Assembly (NCBI GenBank): GCA_009781725.1
Contig: WQVF01000029.1
Location: 1-42,835, forward strand
Reading direction: 5' to 3'
Source of the DNA: Defluviitaleaceae bacterium
Lineage (GTDB): Bacteria; Bacillota; Clostridia; Lachnospirales; WQUN01
Length of the DNA: 42,835 nucleotides
Below are positions 6,856-15,911 of this stretch, in pieces. Made by a program: the position numbers and the translations under genes. The number at the start of each line of letters is the position of its first letter. Within the stretch, counting starts at the first letter, position 1. The notes beneath the pieces are model-generated. The model made no database searches and had not been told where the DNA came from. It saw only the letters and a program-made list of their open reading frames with translations.

Positions 6856-8834
6856 AAAATCACGAAGTGCACGAACTTGTTGCGCGTCTCAATGCTGCCT
6901 CTCGGGCATATTACCAAGAGGACAGAGAAGTAATGTCCGATTACGAGTATGATGCCCTTTATGACCGACTGATGGAGTTGGAAGCTCAAACAGGCATACA
7001 ATTAGCTGCAAGCCCCACCAGGAAGGTGGGGTACGAGATTGTATCTTCCCTAGAAAAAGCCCCTCACGATATCCCTATGCTGTCCTTGGATAAAACCAAG
7101 GATGCTGATGCGCTGGTTGAATTTTTGGAGGAAATGCAGGGGTTGCTTTTATGGAAATTGGACGGTCTTTCCATTGTTTTACGATATGAAAACGGGACAT
7201 TGAAACAGGCCCTGACCCGTGGCAACGGCCAAATCGGCGAGGATGTTACTCACAACGCACGGGTTTTTGCCAATATCCCATTGACTATACCCTATCAGGG
7301 AAGTTTCTCTGTGAGAGGTGAGGCGGTAATCACCTTTGCGGATTTTGAGGCAATCAACACAAATCAAAACTACAAAAACCCTCGTAATCTATGCAGCGGA
7401 ACGGTACGTCAGCTTAACAGCGAAGTAGCGTCCAAGCGACGGGTGTTTTTTTATGCCTTTGGGGTGGTGGATGAGGGTTCAGTTATGAATCATAAATCCG
7501 CTCAACTTGTATGGTTGGCTGAGATGGGTTTTGAGGTGGTGGGGCATGATTTGGTTACTGCCGAAACCGTGACTCAAGCTGTGGAGAAATACAAGGCCGG
7601 GATACCTGAGTTGCCCATTGCTACAGATGGGCTGGTGCTTACCTTTGATGATATCAAGTATAGTACATCTCTTGGGGTAACTTCCAAGTTTCCTAGGGAC
7701 AGCCTTGCATTCAAATGGGCAGATGACACTTCCGAGACTATTTTAAGGGAAATAGAGTGGAATCCCTCTCGGACGGGGCTTATTAACCCGGTGGCTATAT
7801 TCGAACCTGTGGAAATCGAAGGCTCTGTTGTAAGCCGGGCCAGTCTCCATAATGTAAGTATATTAAAGGGCCTTGAATTGGGAATAGGGGATTCGCTTTC
7901 TGTTTTCAAGGCAAATATGATAATCCCACAGGTTGCCGAAAATCATACTCGCAGCGGGACGGTAGAAATACCGGATAAATGCCCTACATGCGGAGGGGAT
8001 ACAGAAATTGATACCCCGGTAGACAGCGAAGTCCTGCTCTGCATAAACCCCGCTTGCGCCGCCAAGCAAATTCAGTCCTTGGTACACTTTGTCGGCCGGG
8101 ATGGAATGAATATTGAAGGTCTATCAGAGCAGACCTTGGAGAAACTCCTAGCCCGGGGCTTGGTAGAAAAATTCCCGGATATATTCAAGCTTGAAAACTA
8201 CAAAGAAAATATTATCTCCATGGAGGGCTTTGGCAAGCGTTCTTACGAAAAGCTTCGGACTGCCATCGAAAAGGCCAAGGATATAGCCCTTCCCAATTTT
8301 ATATATGCTTTAGGCATACGCCATGTTGGCTTGGCCAATGCCAAACTCCTTTGCGCTTATTTCTCCCATGACTTCGCCCAAATAGCCACCGCCTGCCGGG
8401 ATGAAAATTATCAGGAAATCTTGTCCGAGGTCAAAGGCTTTGGTGAGGCTATTTCCCATTCCCTTCATTCATACTTCGCCAACAATATCAATACGGCTGT
8501 TGCCCAAGAAACCCTGACATATCTACGCCTGAAGGCTGTTCCCGCCGCACCACTTGAAGGCTCACAGCCATTGGCAGGGATGGTCTTTGTAATCACAGGT
8601 GATGTGATGGGCTATCCCAATCGCAAGGCCCTACAAAGTCATGTAGAAAGTCTGGGAGGCAAGGTAACAGGCAGTGTAACCGCAAAGACTTCATATCTAA
8701 TAAATAACGACGCCTCCTCCTCATCTTCAAAAAATAAAAAAGCCGCCCAGCTTGGGGTGGCTGTTATTACCGAGGAGGAGTTAGCAAAACTAGTGATGCA
8801 TTTTTCCCGAGGAGAGGAAGACATTATACAATAG
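6852..8834 (+). CDS. ligA: NAD-dependent DNA ligase
   Basis: Seals nicks during replication and repair using NAD+. All domains are visible: Ia with YYQEDREVMSDYEYD (residues 20-34), adenylation domain with the lysine motif KLDG (K102), OB fold, a Cys4 zinc finger (C377, C380, C397, C402), helix-hairpin-helix repeats (about 410-560) and a C-terminal BRCT domain (about 575-650). 660 aa is close to the 671 aa of E. coli LigA. The start is GTG at 6852, overlapping the LCP stop codon (translational coupling). It normally sits with pcrA/uvrD genes; here a UvrD-like gene lies several kb away on the other strand. Confidence 0.97.
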   Translation: MKNHEVHELVARLNAASRAYYQEDREVMSDYEYDALYDRLMELEAQTGIQLAASPTRKVGYEIVSSLEKAPHDIPMLSLDKTKDADALVEFLEEMQGLLLWKLDGLSIVLRYENGTLKQALTRGNGQIGEDVTHNARVFANIPLTIPYQGSFSVRGEAVITFADFEAINTNQNYKNPRNLCSGTVRQLNSEVASKRRVFFYAFGVVDEGSVMNHKSAQLVWLAEMGFEVVGHDLVTAETVTQAVEKYKAGIPELPIATDGLVLTFDDIKYSTSLGVTSKFPRDSLAFKWADDTSETILREIEWNPSRTGLINPVAIFEPVEIEGSVVSRASLHNVSILKGLELGIGDSLSVFKANMIIPQVAENHTRSGTVEIPDKCPTCGGDTEIDTPVDSEVLLCINPACAAKQIQSLVHFVGRDGMNIEGLSEQTLEKLLARGLVEKFPDIFKLENYKENIISMEGFGKRSYEKLRTAIEKAKDIALPNFIYALGIRHVGLANAKLLCAYFSHDFAQIATACRDENYQEILSEVKGFGEAISHSLHSYFANNINTAVAQETLTYLRLKAVPAAPLEGSQPLAGMVFVITGDVMGYPNRKALQSHVESLGGKVTGSVTAKTSYLINNDASSSSSKNKKAAQLGVAVITEEELAKLVMHFSRGEEDIIQ

Positions 8835-8844
8835 GAGTGATTCC

Positions 8845-10125
8845 ATGAAAAAAACAGACTGGTTTACCCACGCAAGATTCGGCATGTTTATCCACTGGGG
8901 TATCTATGCCATTCCTGCCCGTGGCGAATGGGTACGCAGTATCGAAAGAATCACCGTAGAAGATTATCAACCCCATTTTGATAATTTCGACCCGGTGGAT
9001 TATGACCCCGTTGCCTGGGCCAAAGCCGCGAAGTACGCCGGCATGAAGTACGCCGTACTTACTGCCAAGCATCACGATGGTTTCTGTCTTTTTGACAGTA
9101 AGCTCACAGATTACAAGGCCACTAATACCAAGGCCGGCCGGGACCTGATAAAGGAATATGTAGACGCCTTTCGGGCAGAAGGCATAAAAATCGGCCTATA
9201 CTACAGCTTGATAGACTGGCATCATCCTGACTATCCTCACTACGGCGACAAGATTCACCCTATGCGTGATAACGAGGCGTATAAGGATTACAAATACAAC
9301 TTCGATAATTATCTCAAATACATGCATGGCCAAGTTGAGGAACTATGCACAAACTACGGCCAGATTGACCTGTTCTGGTTCGATTTCTCATATGACGACA
9401 TGCACGGTGAGAAATGGAAGGCAACAGAGCTGGTACGGATGATTCGCGGCTATTGGCCAGATGTGCTAATTGATAACCGCTTGGATGGCCATGGTAGTGA
9501 TGGTTATGGCCCCATGGAAAGTGACATCCCTTATGAATACGCGGGAGATTATGTATCTCCGGAGCAAATTATCCCACTGGATGGCATACGTGACAAAAAC
9601 GGTCAACCAATGCTGTGGGAAGCATGCATCACCATGAACGGCCATTGGGGTTACCATGCCACAGACCGTAATTACAAGCCTGCGGATATGTGTATAAGAA
9701 AACTGGTGGAATGCGTCTCCAAAGGGGGTAATCTTCTTCTTAATGTGGGACCCGATGCCAAAGGCAACATCCCCAAGGAATCCTTGAATATCCTTGAAAA
9801 AATCGGTGAATGGATGCAACAAAACAGTGAATCCATCTATGGCTGCGGCTATGCCGACCTGCCCAAACCGGAATACGGTAGAATCACCCGCAACGGTAAA
9901 ATCCTGTACTATCACATAATGGAAAACCAAATCGGAGCTGTGCCACTAACAGGTATCAAGCCCGAGGAAATAAAAAGAATGTGGTATGTAGCTTCCGGTG
10001 CCGAAATGCAGCCGTCAGACGCTTGGTATTTATACGCTCACAAGGATGTGACCTTTATATCCTTTGGGGATAGCCCGATTTTGCCTGATATGGTGGATAC
10101 GGTGGTTGGGGTGGAGTTGTACTAA
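8845..10125 (+). CDS. GH29 alpha-L-fucosidase
   Basis: Glycoside hydrolase family 29, retaining, removing alpha-linked L-fucose from glycans. Marks are FGMFIHWGIYA (residues 12-22), KYAVLTAKHHDGFCLFDS (68-85), GLYYSLIDWHHP (117-128) and LFWFD, with D180 in the position of the catalytic nucleophile; GGNLLLNVGPDAKG follows later. The length, 426 aa, fits the short form without carbohydrate-binding domains. No signal peptide is present, so it probably acts in the cytoplasm on imported fuco-oligosaccharides. The general acid differs between GH29 subgroups and is not assigned. The start has an AGGAG site (8833-8837) and follows ligA by 10 nt, so it is part of the same transcript. No fucose transporter or catabolic genes are adjacent. 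Confidence 0.93.
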   Translation: MKKTDWFTHARFGMFIHWGIYAIPARGEWVRSIERITVEDYQPHFDNFDPVDYDPVAWAKAAKYAGMKYAVLTAKHHDGFCLFDSKLTDYKATNTKAGRDLIKEYVDAFRAEGIKIGLYYSLIDWHHPDYPHYGDKIHPMRDNEAYKDYKYNFDNYLKYMHGQVEELCTNYGQIDLFWFDFSYDDMHGEKWKATELVRMIRGYWPDVLIDNRLDGHGSDGYGPMESDIPYEYAGDYVSPEQIIPLDGIRDKNGQPMLWEACITMNGHWGYHATDRNYKPADMCIRKLVECVSKGGNLLLNVGPDAKGNIPKESLNILEKIGEWMQQNSESIYGCGYADLPKPEYGRITRNGKILYYHIMENQIGAVPLTGIKPEEIKRMWYVASGAEMQPSDAWYLYAHKDVTFISFGDSPILPDMVDTVVGVELY

Positions 10126-10157
10126 TAGGGGACATAAAATTTGCATGGTGGTGGTGT

Positions 10158-10658
10158 ATGAAAACACTCGAGACAGAACGCTTGATTTTAAGAGATTGGG
10201 AGTTAACCGATTTAGACGATTTCTCTGAGCTATGGTTAAATCCAAATGTCACTATTCCTCATGGTGATAGTCCTAAACATAGTAAAGGCGAATGTATGCC
10301 GATGCTGCAATATTTAATAAGCGCAAAAAACAATTATGCACTTGAGTTACGAACAACAGGTAAAATCATTGGCACTGTAGGATTAAACGACGATGCTGAC
10401 AATAACCCTTGTGGAAGAAATTTGGGTTATATGTTGAATGAAGCATATTGGAACCATGGTTATATGCAAGAGGCATTAAATAAAGTAATCGCTAATGCTT
10501 CTGAAATCACATCATTTTTGTCAGCGGGTTTTTGGCATGATAATAAAAATGAAAAATCACAGCACATTATTAATAAACTGGGTTTTAGGTATGGAAAAAC
10601 TATAGCTGTAGGCGAAAGAAAGCTTGATTATTACATCTTAGTTTTGCCCACCGAATAA
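10158..10658 (+). CDS. GNAT N-acetyltransferase, RimJ/RimL type
   Basis: Acetyl-CoA-dependent acetyltransferase. The opening LETERLILRDWELTDLDDF is typical of the RimJ/RimL subgroup, and the fold continues with GKIIGTVGL (strand 4), GYMLNEAYWNHGYMQEAL (motif A region) and a late NEKSQHIINKLGFRYG (motif B). The acetyl-CoA pyrophosphate loop is weak: NHGYMQEA replaces the usual R/Q-x-x-G-x-G/A. The acceptor is unknown: protein N-terminus, antibiotic or small molecule. It follows the fucosidase by 32 nt, and its 3' end overlaps the convergent YhhN-like gene by 28 nt. It is more AT-rich than the genes before it, which may mean separate acquisition. Confidence 0.85.
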   Translation: MKTLETERLILRDWELTDLDDFSELWLNPNVTIPHGDSPKHSKGECMPMLQYLISAKNNYALELRTTGKIIGTVGLNDDADNNPCGRNLGYMLNEAYWNHGYMQEALNKVIANASEITSFLSAGFWHDNKNEKSQHIINKLGFRYGKTIAVGERKLDYYILVLPTE

Positions 10659-11221
10659 TCCGCCGCACTAACAGCGAGCAACACCTGTGATGGCAAATAA
10701 AACACCCAGATCAATGGGAAAACCCCGCGAAGCCAACCTGGCGCTCCAATATAAACCGGCAAATTAAAGATAAGTACGCAAATATCACAAGCCGCAAACA
10801 ATAAAAGGCCCGTTATCGTAAGCTTTCGATTATGCTTAAGATAACGGGCACTTATTATTATATTGGTGATAAACAGCAAAGCATAAAGAGCCGTAACAAC
10901 AAAAATCCCATCCAGCCAAATAAACGCGACTACGGCAATAACAACCAACGCAACAACCCATACCGCAATCCACCAGTTGGCCAGGGGACAGTTTTCCTGA
11001 CAACCCCCACGCACAGCCCGTGAAATATAAGCCAAATGAGCAAAACAAAATACCGCAATGCCTGGCAGATGCCAGTCATGCAGTACCAAAAAATAATCCG
11101 CCACCACAGTAAACCCAAGGGCCAAAGCAAGCCAGAACCAATCCCGCTTATTCTTGCAAAAAAAATAAGTCCCTAGTGCCACCATAAAGCAGACAACAAT
11201 AAAAATAAATTTTGGTTCCAC
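10631..11221 (-). CDS. YhhN-like (lysoplasmalogenase family) membrane protein
   Basis: A 196-aa polytopic membrane protein with six to seven predicted hydrophobic segments. The region ALALGFTVVADYFLVL followed by PGIAVFCFAHLAYI matches the YhhN/TMEM86 layout, in which conserved Asp residues in helix 2 are thought to be catalytic. Eukaryotic TMEM86 members hydrolyse lysoplasmalogens; many anaerobic Clostridia make plasmalogens, so the activity is plausible but not shown. The start is GTG at 11221, only one base after the stop of a 34-aa upstream ORF, suggesting coupling. The 3' end overlaps the convergent acetyltransferase gene by 28 nt. Confidence 0.7.
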   Translation of the reverse strand: MEPKFIFIVVCFMVALGTYFFCKNKRDWFWLALALGFTVVADYFLVLHDWHLPGIAVFCFAHLAYISRAVRGGCQENCPLANWWIAVWVVALVVIAVVAFIWLDGIFVVTALYALLFITNIIISARYLKHNRKLTITGLLLFAACDICVLIFNLPVYIGAPGWLRGVFPLIWVFYLPSQVLLAVSAADYSVGKTKM

Positions 11222-11222
11222 C

Positions 11223-11327
11223 CTACATAAAAAACGCCGCTAAGGACCCAAGACCCATTGCAAGGGCTATAATTATGCATATCACAACTACAAACTTCTG
11301 CTTATGCCTACGTAAGAATTTTCTCAT
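11223..11327 (-). CDS. 34-aa membrane peptide upstream of YhhN-like gene
   Basis: A short gene not usually called by ORF finders. ATG at 11327 has a TGGAGG site 7 nt upstream. The product opens with a basic stretch (MRKFLRRHKQKF), followed by one membrane helix (VVVICIIIALAMGLGSLAAFF), which predicts a single-pass protein with a cytoplasmic N-terminus. Its stop codon is separated by one base from the GTG of the YhhN-like gene, so it could also serve as a translational leader. Function unknown. Confidence 0.65.
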   Translation of the reverse strand: MRKFLRRHKQKFVVVICIIIALAMGLGSLAAFFM

Positions 11328-11416
11328 TGTAGTGCCTCCAAACGCCCCATTTCGGAGCTTATTCGCCACCGGCCATATGAAACCGGCTCGCGGGGAGCAG
11401 CTGACGCTACTCTAAC

Positions 11417-11435
11417 CCCCCTTTAAGAAAGGGGG
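11417..11435. terminator. GC-rich hairpin, possible terminator
   Basis: CCCCCTTT/AAAGGGGG (8 bp, 3-nt loop) sits just past the stop of the helicase gene. It lacks a clear T-run on the minus strand, so terminator use is uncertain. Upstream sequence 11340-11415 holds another small GC-rich inverted repeat (CCGG...CCGG) but no gene. Confidence 0.4.
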
Positions 11436-11446
11436 TAAGCCAAGTC

Positions 11447-13285
11447 CTATTTTAACCCCAAGAACCGGGAAGGTTCAACCTTTTTTTCATATCTCGTCTT
11501 AATTGTTGAAATATATAGATCATGCCTGGCCCTTGTCACCCCTACATAGAACAATCGCCGCTCCTCTTCGATATCAGCTTCTGTTTTACTGCGCACATAT
11601 GGTATTACATCTTCCACCGCACCGGCTATAAACACTCGGTCAAACTCAAGGCCTTTTGCACTATGGAAGGTGGTCAGGGTCACAGCAGGGCCTCGTTCGC
11701 TTTCTGCGTTTTTCGCGGCAGCAATGGCGGCTTTTACATGGGCCATGAAGTCCTCCGGCGTAGGGAAAGCCTTTGCCGCTTCCTGAAGCTCATCTGCTAT
11801 TTCCAAAAGCCCCGAGGGATTTAGCTTGCGATATGCTGCATGATCCTTTATATGGTCATTATAACCCATTCCCTGTCGTATATATCTTATTGCAGCGGTT
11901 GTATCCCGTTTTGCCACGGTTATTAGGTCGGATTTAAGCTCCTCTATCTTGGTTTTTGATGCGGCGTGTAAGGTTGGATCCCGATGGTATGCTGCGAACA
12001 TATCGCTGTTGGCCTGCTTCATTCCTTGAATAAATGCTTTTCCGATATAGCGGTAGGGCTTGTTTATAATCCGCTCTGCATCTGGGTCATGTCCGGTTTT
12101 CTGCTTACGATACAGCCGCAGGGCCAGTCGCAGATACGCAAAAAAATCCGCCGCAATCCAGTGGTCGTAGATTATCGGCATCTCGTCTCGGTTACGATAT
12201 GGGATGTTTGCATTCATGAAGGCGTCCGCAAATGCCCTTGCTTGTAAGTTAAGGCGATAGATTATTGCAATGTTATCCAAATCTCCACCCTTTTTCTGCA
12301 TTGCACGGATTCTTTCAGCAATTTTGGCAGCTTCGTGGTTTTGGTCATTGGACACTAGAATCAAAGGTTTTGGGCCTTCTTGGGCCGTGCCGGTGATTTC
12401 TTTCTTATAGCGCAATAGATTTGCGGAAATAATTTTATTGGAGTAATCGATAATCTGATTTGTGGAACGGTAGTTGATATCCAAGGTCACCTGGTCAGCC
12501 CCGGGATAATCTGAAGGAAAATTGAGCAAAAACTCCGGTCTCGAGCCCCGAAATCTATAAATGCTCTGGTCATCATCCCCAACGATAAATATATTATTAG
12601 CCGGTGCTGCAAACAGCTTAACCGTCTCATACTGCACCCGGTTTATATCTTGGAACTCGTCTATCATTATGTATTGATAAGCTTGACGCAAGCTCGCCAG
12701 CTGCCCGGGCTCGTTTTTAAGCATGGAATATGTAAGGGTGAGCATATCATCGAAGTCTATTTTATTTTTCTCGGATTTGAAGGCTTCATACATATCACAA
12801 ATCCGTCGGAAGTCCTCCGCGCCTATAGTCGCCGAATGATAATGCAGCAAATCATGGAGCTCGTTTCTTATGAGTGACATCTCGCCAAGCACGGCAGAAA
12901 GAAACTCGTCATCCAAGTCATAGCCCATCTCCGATAGAAAGCCCCGTACAGCAGTACGGCGCTCTCCTTCCTGCATAATCTGCTCCACGTTGTAATCATG
13001 ACGCCCTCGCAAGATACGAAAAAATACCGAGTGAAATGTCCCAAATACCGGTGTTCTCCCCGCATTTCCATCTGATTGAAGAAACCGCCGCTGCATTTCT
13101 GTAGCGGCGGCTTTGGAGTAAGTTATAACCAAAATACACCTTGGGTCGATTTGATGAGATTTTATCAGCTCAGCAGTCCGCGCCACGATTACGGCAGTCT
13201 TTCCACTGCCGGGGCCAGCTAATACCATCATAGGGCCAGTTTTATGACTTGCAGCCCGTTGCTGGTTATGATTTAGATTCAGCAT
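11447..13285 (-). CDS. UvrD/PcrA-like superfamily 1 DNA helicase, short form
   Basis: 3'-to-5' ATP-dependent DNA helicase. Motifs in order: Q-motif LNHNQQRAA, Walker A AGPGSGKT (residues 23-30), Ia TYSKAAATEM, Walker B IDEFQD, motif III GDDDQSIYRFRGS, motif IV LDINYRST, motif V TTFHSAKGLEFD and motif VI RLFYVGVTRARHDL. All are intact. At 612 aa it is about 100 residues shorter than PcrA, which has a further C-terminal RNA-polymerase-binding tail; the protein stops shortly after motif VI. The start overlaps the 3' end of the upstream ABC gene by 20 nt, so it is translationally linked to that operon. It could be an accessory helicase in addition to a true PcrA elsewhere. Confidence 0.93.
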   Translation of the reverse strand: MLNLNHNQQRAASHKTGPMMVLAGPGSGKTAVIVARTAELIKSHQIDPRCILVITYSKAAATEMQRRFLQSDGNAGRTPVFGTFHSVFFRILRGRHDYNVEQIMQEGERRTAVRGFLSEMGYDLDDEFLSAVLGEMSLIRNELHDLLHYHSATIGAEDFRRICDMYEAFKSEKNKIDFDDMLTLTYSMLKNEPGQLASLRQAYQYIMIDEFQDINRVQYETVKLFAAPANNIFIVGDDDQSIYRFRGSRPEFLLNFPSDYPGADQVTLDINYRSTNQIIDYSNKIISANLLRYKKEITGTAQEGPKPLILVSNDQNHEAAKIAERIRAMQKKGGDLDNIAIIYRLNLQARAFADAFMNANIPYRNRDEMPIIYDHWIAADFFAYLRLALRLYRKQKTGHDPDAERIINKPYRYIGKAFIQGMKQANSDMFAAYHRDPTLHAASKTKIEELKSDLITVAKRDTTAAIRYIRQGMGYNDHIKDHAAYRKLNPSGLLEIADELQEAAKAFPTPEDFMAHVKAAIAAAKNAESERGPAVTLTTFHSAKGLEFDRVFIAGAVEDVIPYVRSKTEADIEEERRLFYVGVTRARHDLYISTIKTRYEKKVEPSRFLGLK

Positions 13286-15446
13286 TTTCTTCTTTGCGGC
13301 TGCTCTGACGTTGGGCCATTACCAAGTTATAGTAAAGCCCCTTCTTGCTGAGGAGCTCCCTGTGAGTGCCGACTTCCGCAACCCCGCCTTCGTCCAGTAC
13401 AACCAGCCTATCGGCATTACGTAGTGTCGAAAGCCTATGAGCGATTGCAATAGTGGTACGGCCTTGGGTAATACGGTTGAGACTGTCTTGAATCAGTGAC
13501 TCGGTTTCTACATCCAGTGAGCTTGTGGCTTCGTCTAAAATCAGCAAGTCCGGATTCTTTATTATTGCGCGGGCAATACTTAGTCGTTGCCGCTCACCAC
13601 CGGATAGGGTTTGGCCACCTTCGCCGACAAGGGTCTCATAGCCATCTGCGGTTTGGGTAATAAAATCATGTGCGTTGGCAGCCTTGGAGGCGGCAATTAC
13701 TTCCTCATATGAGGCCCCGGGTTTGCCGTAAGCAATATTCTCATAGAAAGTCCCGGCAAAAAGGAAGGTATCCTGGAATACAACGCCAGTGTTCTCATGC
13801 AAATGGCTTGGGGAAATATCCCGGATATCTGTGTCATTTATGGCAATCCGCCCGGTATTTGGGTCATATAAACGCATGGCAAGGTTTATTAATGTTGATT
13901 TGCCCACACCGGATTTACCGACCAAACCAATCATTTCACCGGGATTTATTTTCAGGTCCACACCCTTGAGAACAGGCTCGTAGGATTTATATCCAAAAGT
14001 TACGTTGTCATATGCAACATCCCCAGAGATAGGCACGCTTTTAGGCGTTTTTGCTTCCTTTATTTCGGACTCGTCGTCCAGGAGCTCAAATATCTTTACC
14101 ATGCTGGTTGTGGTATTTGCTATCCATCTGGGCGCGTTTGAAAGCATCCTAAGTGGCCAGAAGATAAAGCCCATATACATAGTAAACTGAAACAGTACAC
14201 CCAAGGTCACACCAAAGGCTTGGTTAAGAACCATCCAGCCGCCGATAAAGAGAACAAGAAACTCACCGATACCGGAAATAAAACCCATTGGTGGAAACAT
14301 TAATGACCAGAGCTTTTCGTTATCGGAACCTATTGAGGCCAACTCATGGTTAGCGTCGGCATATTTCTTTATTTCCTTTTCCTCGTTGCCGAAGGCCTTT
14401 ACCGTGCGGATTCCCTTGATGATATCGTGCAAAATAGAATTTACCTTGGCACCCTTACGCCATTGCCGTTCGAATCTGGCGCGCATTAGCAACCGGAACC
14501 TGTAGGCACAGTAAAAGACGATGGGAACGGGTGCCAACACAAGAAAAGCCAACCGCCAGTTAGTGATAAACAGGATAGTAAAAGCAAGGAGAATCATTAT
14601 TATCATTTCCATCATCCAGCGGGCCAAATCTGTAAAGAAATCCCCGACTACCCCGGTATCATCCACGATACGGCGAATAAGGTCCCCAGGGGTACGCTTA
14701 GCAAAAAGCGTCATGGAATGGCTTTGTAGTTTCTGGTAGGTGGCAACACGCATGTCATTGGAAAAATGTATGGCAGCCTTGTTAAAAATACGGGCCGTCA
14801 TGATAAATACAAGCTCTCCCCCAAACCTAAGGAAGAACATTATCCCAATAAGAAGCCCAACCTCTGCCAATGTGCCCAGTTGGGGCTCCCAAAATCGGTC
14901 TACTAATAGTCGTGTGAATATCGGTGCCGACAAGAACGTGATTAATGTAAACATGGACATTAATTGTGATAGAGTCAGGGTTTTGGCATAGGGCTTTATA
15001 AAGCTACCAGCTCTTTTTAACACGCCAAATTGGTTATAACAGAATACGCATACGCGGATATCTTTAACCATAGGGCGGTTACATTTTTCGCAGACACGCT
15101 TTTCTACGATTTCCGGTATGTCGATTGTTCCTGTTGTGATATAGAAGTTTACGATTTTGCAAAATTCTCCGGCAGGGTCCAGTCCGCTCATGGTAAAGCG
15201 GCATAATAGCTTGAAGTCGGGAGTCTCTTTGTCTGCATCTTCAGGGGTTTTATATTTTACATACAAAAGCCCACAGCCTACACCAGCTCGTACCGCTATT
15301 TCTTCAACACCGTCAGTTGAAAGGGTAAGGGCAGCCGGCACCCCATACTCCTGGATACTGATTTCCCCATCTTCCCTGAAAACAAGCCTCCCTGCGCTAG
15401 GACTCATGTCTAAGCCCAGGTCGTACTCAAATGTATATTCTTTCAT
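13266..15446 (-). CDS. ABC exporter with N-terminal beta-rich domain and zinc ribbon
   Basis: Fused ABC transporter half of 726 aa. Residues 1-112 form an unrecognised beta-rich domain, then a Cys4 zinc ribbon (C119, C122, C133, C136), a six-helix exporter domain (about 163-440) and a nucleotide-binding domain with Walker A GKSGVGKST (510-518), signature LSGGERQR (614-621), Walker B LLILDE (634-639) and H670. All ATPase residues are present. Cytoplasmic zinc ribbons ahead of an exporter are unusual. The gene is the last transporter gene of a minus-strand operon that also encodes a second ABC half of the same architecture, a DUF1854 protein and two small membrane proteins. The two halves could form a heterodimer. 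DUF1854-linked ABC transporters are known in bacteria (some annotated as cyanophycin-associated), but the substrate here is unknown. Confidence 0.9.
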   Translation of the reverse strand: MKEYTFEYDLGLDMSPSAGRLVFREDGEISIQEYGVPAALTLSTDGVEEIAVRAGVGCGLLYVKYKTPEDADKETPDFKLLCRFTMSGLDPAGEFCKIVNFYITTGTIDIPEIVEKRVCEKCNRPMVKDIRVCVFCYNQFGVLKRAGSFIKPYAKTLTLSQLMSMFTLITFLSAPIFTRLLVDRFWEPQLGTLAEVGLLIGIMFFLRFGGELVFIMTARIFNKAAIHFSNDMRVATYQKLQSHSMTLFAKRTPGDLIRRIVDDTGVVGDFFTDLARWMMEMIIMILLAFTILFITNWRLAFLVLAPVPIVFYCAYRFRLLMRARFERQWRKGAKVNSILHDIIKGIRTVKAFGNEEKEIKKYADANHELASIGSDNEKLWSLMFPPMGFISGIGEFLVLFIGGWMVLNQAFGVTLGVLFQFTMYMGFIFWPLRMLSNAPRWIANTTTSMVKIFELLDDESEIKEAKTPKSVPISGDVAYDNVTFGYKSYEPVLKGVDLKINPGEMIGLVGKSGVGKSTLINLAMRLYDPNTGRIAINDTDIRDISPSHLHENTGVVFQDTFLFAGTFYENIAYGKPGASYEEVIAASKAANAHDFITQTADGYETLVGEGGQTLSGGERQRLSIARAIIKNPDLLILDEATSSLDVETESLIQDSLNRITQGRTTIAIAHRLSTLRNADRLVVLDEGGVAEVGTHRELLSKKGLYYNLVMAQRQSSRKEENAESKS

Positions 15447-15469
15447 GTTATCGCTCCATCATCGCCCCA

Positions 15470-15898
15470 TTACAGAGCATATTCGTCATTATCCGAGCTA
15501 GAAATCACTTCGAGAGGAAGCGGCTGTGCCACTCCCACGCACTTATTTATTTGCAAGAAATTCTTGCGATACCTATGCCATAGGAAGAAACCAAGCCCCG
15601 GAACAAAGGCCGCTACACACATTGCAATAAGCCATCCAAAAAGGGATAAACCATTGTTGTCCTGTTGCCTAAGTAGCCGAAAAGCAGGCCAGTGACCCAG
15701 CAGGAATTGCACTACTGTTATGATTATCCACACAAGGGTAACCCAAGCCATTGGGCCGCCTCCTACATAGTCAGTCCCAAGGGTTGCATAGGTACCCGCA
15801 AGGAGAAGTAGACCAAGTCCTATATACACAAGGAAGACCAGGTAGCCGATATATATCACCGCGAAAATAGCGGTCTTGAGTATCCGCTTTAGGTTCAC
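15470..15898 (-). CDS. Small membrane protein A of the DUF1854-ABC operon
   Basis: A 142-aa membrane protein with three to four hydrophobic segments. Residues from about 78 (HWPAFRLLRQQDNNGLSLFG) through PGLGFFLWHRYRK align with the neighbouring 106-aa protein: both have an A-x-RL-x-R turn, D-N-G-x-SLFGWL, then AA-x-x-PGLGF-x-LW-x-x-YR. The start is the GTG at 15898, with AAGGAGG (15907-15913) 8 nt upstream; an ATG at 15928 is in frame, but the ribosome site would then lie inside the coding region. The Shine-Dalgarno overlaps the stop codon of the preceding gene. No known family is recognised. It sits between DUF1854 and the second ABC gene, so it may be a membrane partner of the transporters. 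Confidence 0.75.
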   Translation of the reverse strand: MNLKRILKTAIFAVIYIGYLVFLVYIGLGLLLLAGTYATLGTDYVGGGPMAWVTLVWIIITVVQFLLGHWPAFRLLRQQDNNGLSLFGWLIAMCVAAFVPGLGFFLWHRYRKNFLQINKCVGVAQPLPLEVISSSDNDEYAL

Positions 15899-15911
15899 GT
15901 AGGTGACCTCC

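Noticed and set aside
9466-9930. Long antisense open frame (154 codons, minus) inside the fucosidase gene
   Set aside because: The plus frame has unmistakable GH29 motifs and a ribosome site; the minus frame shows no family match.
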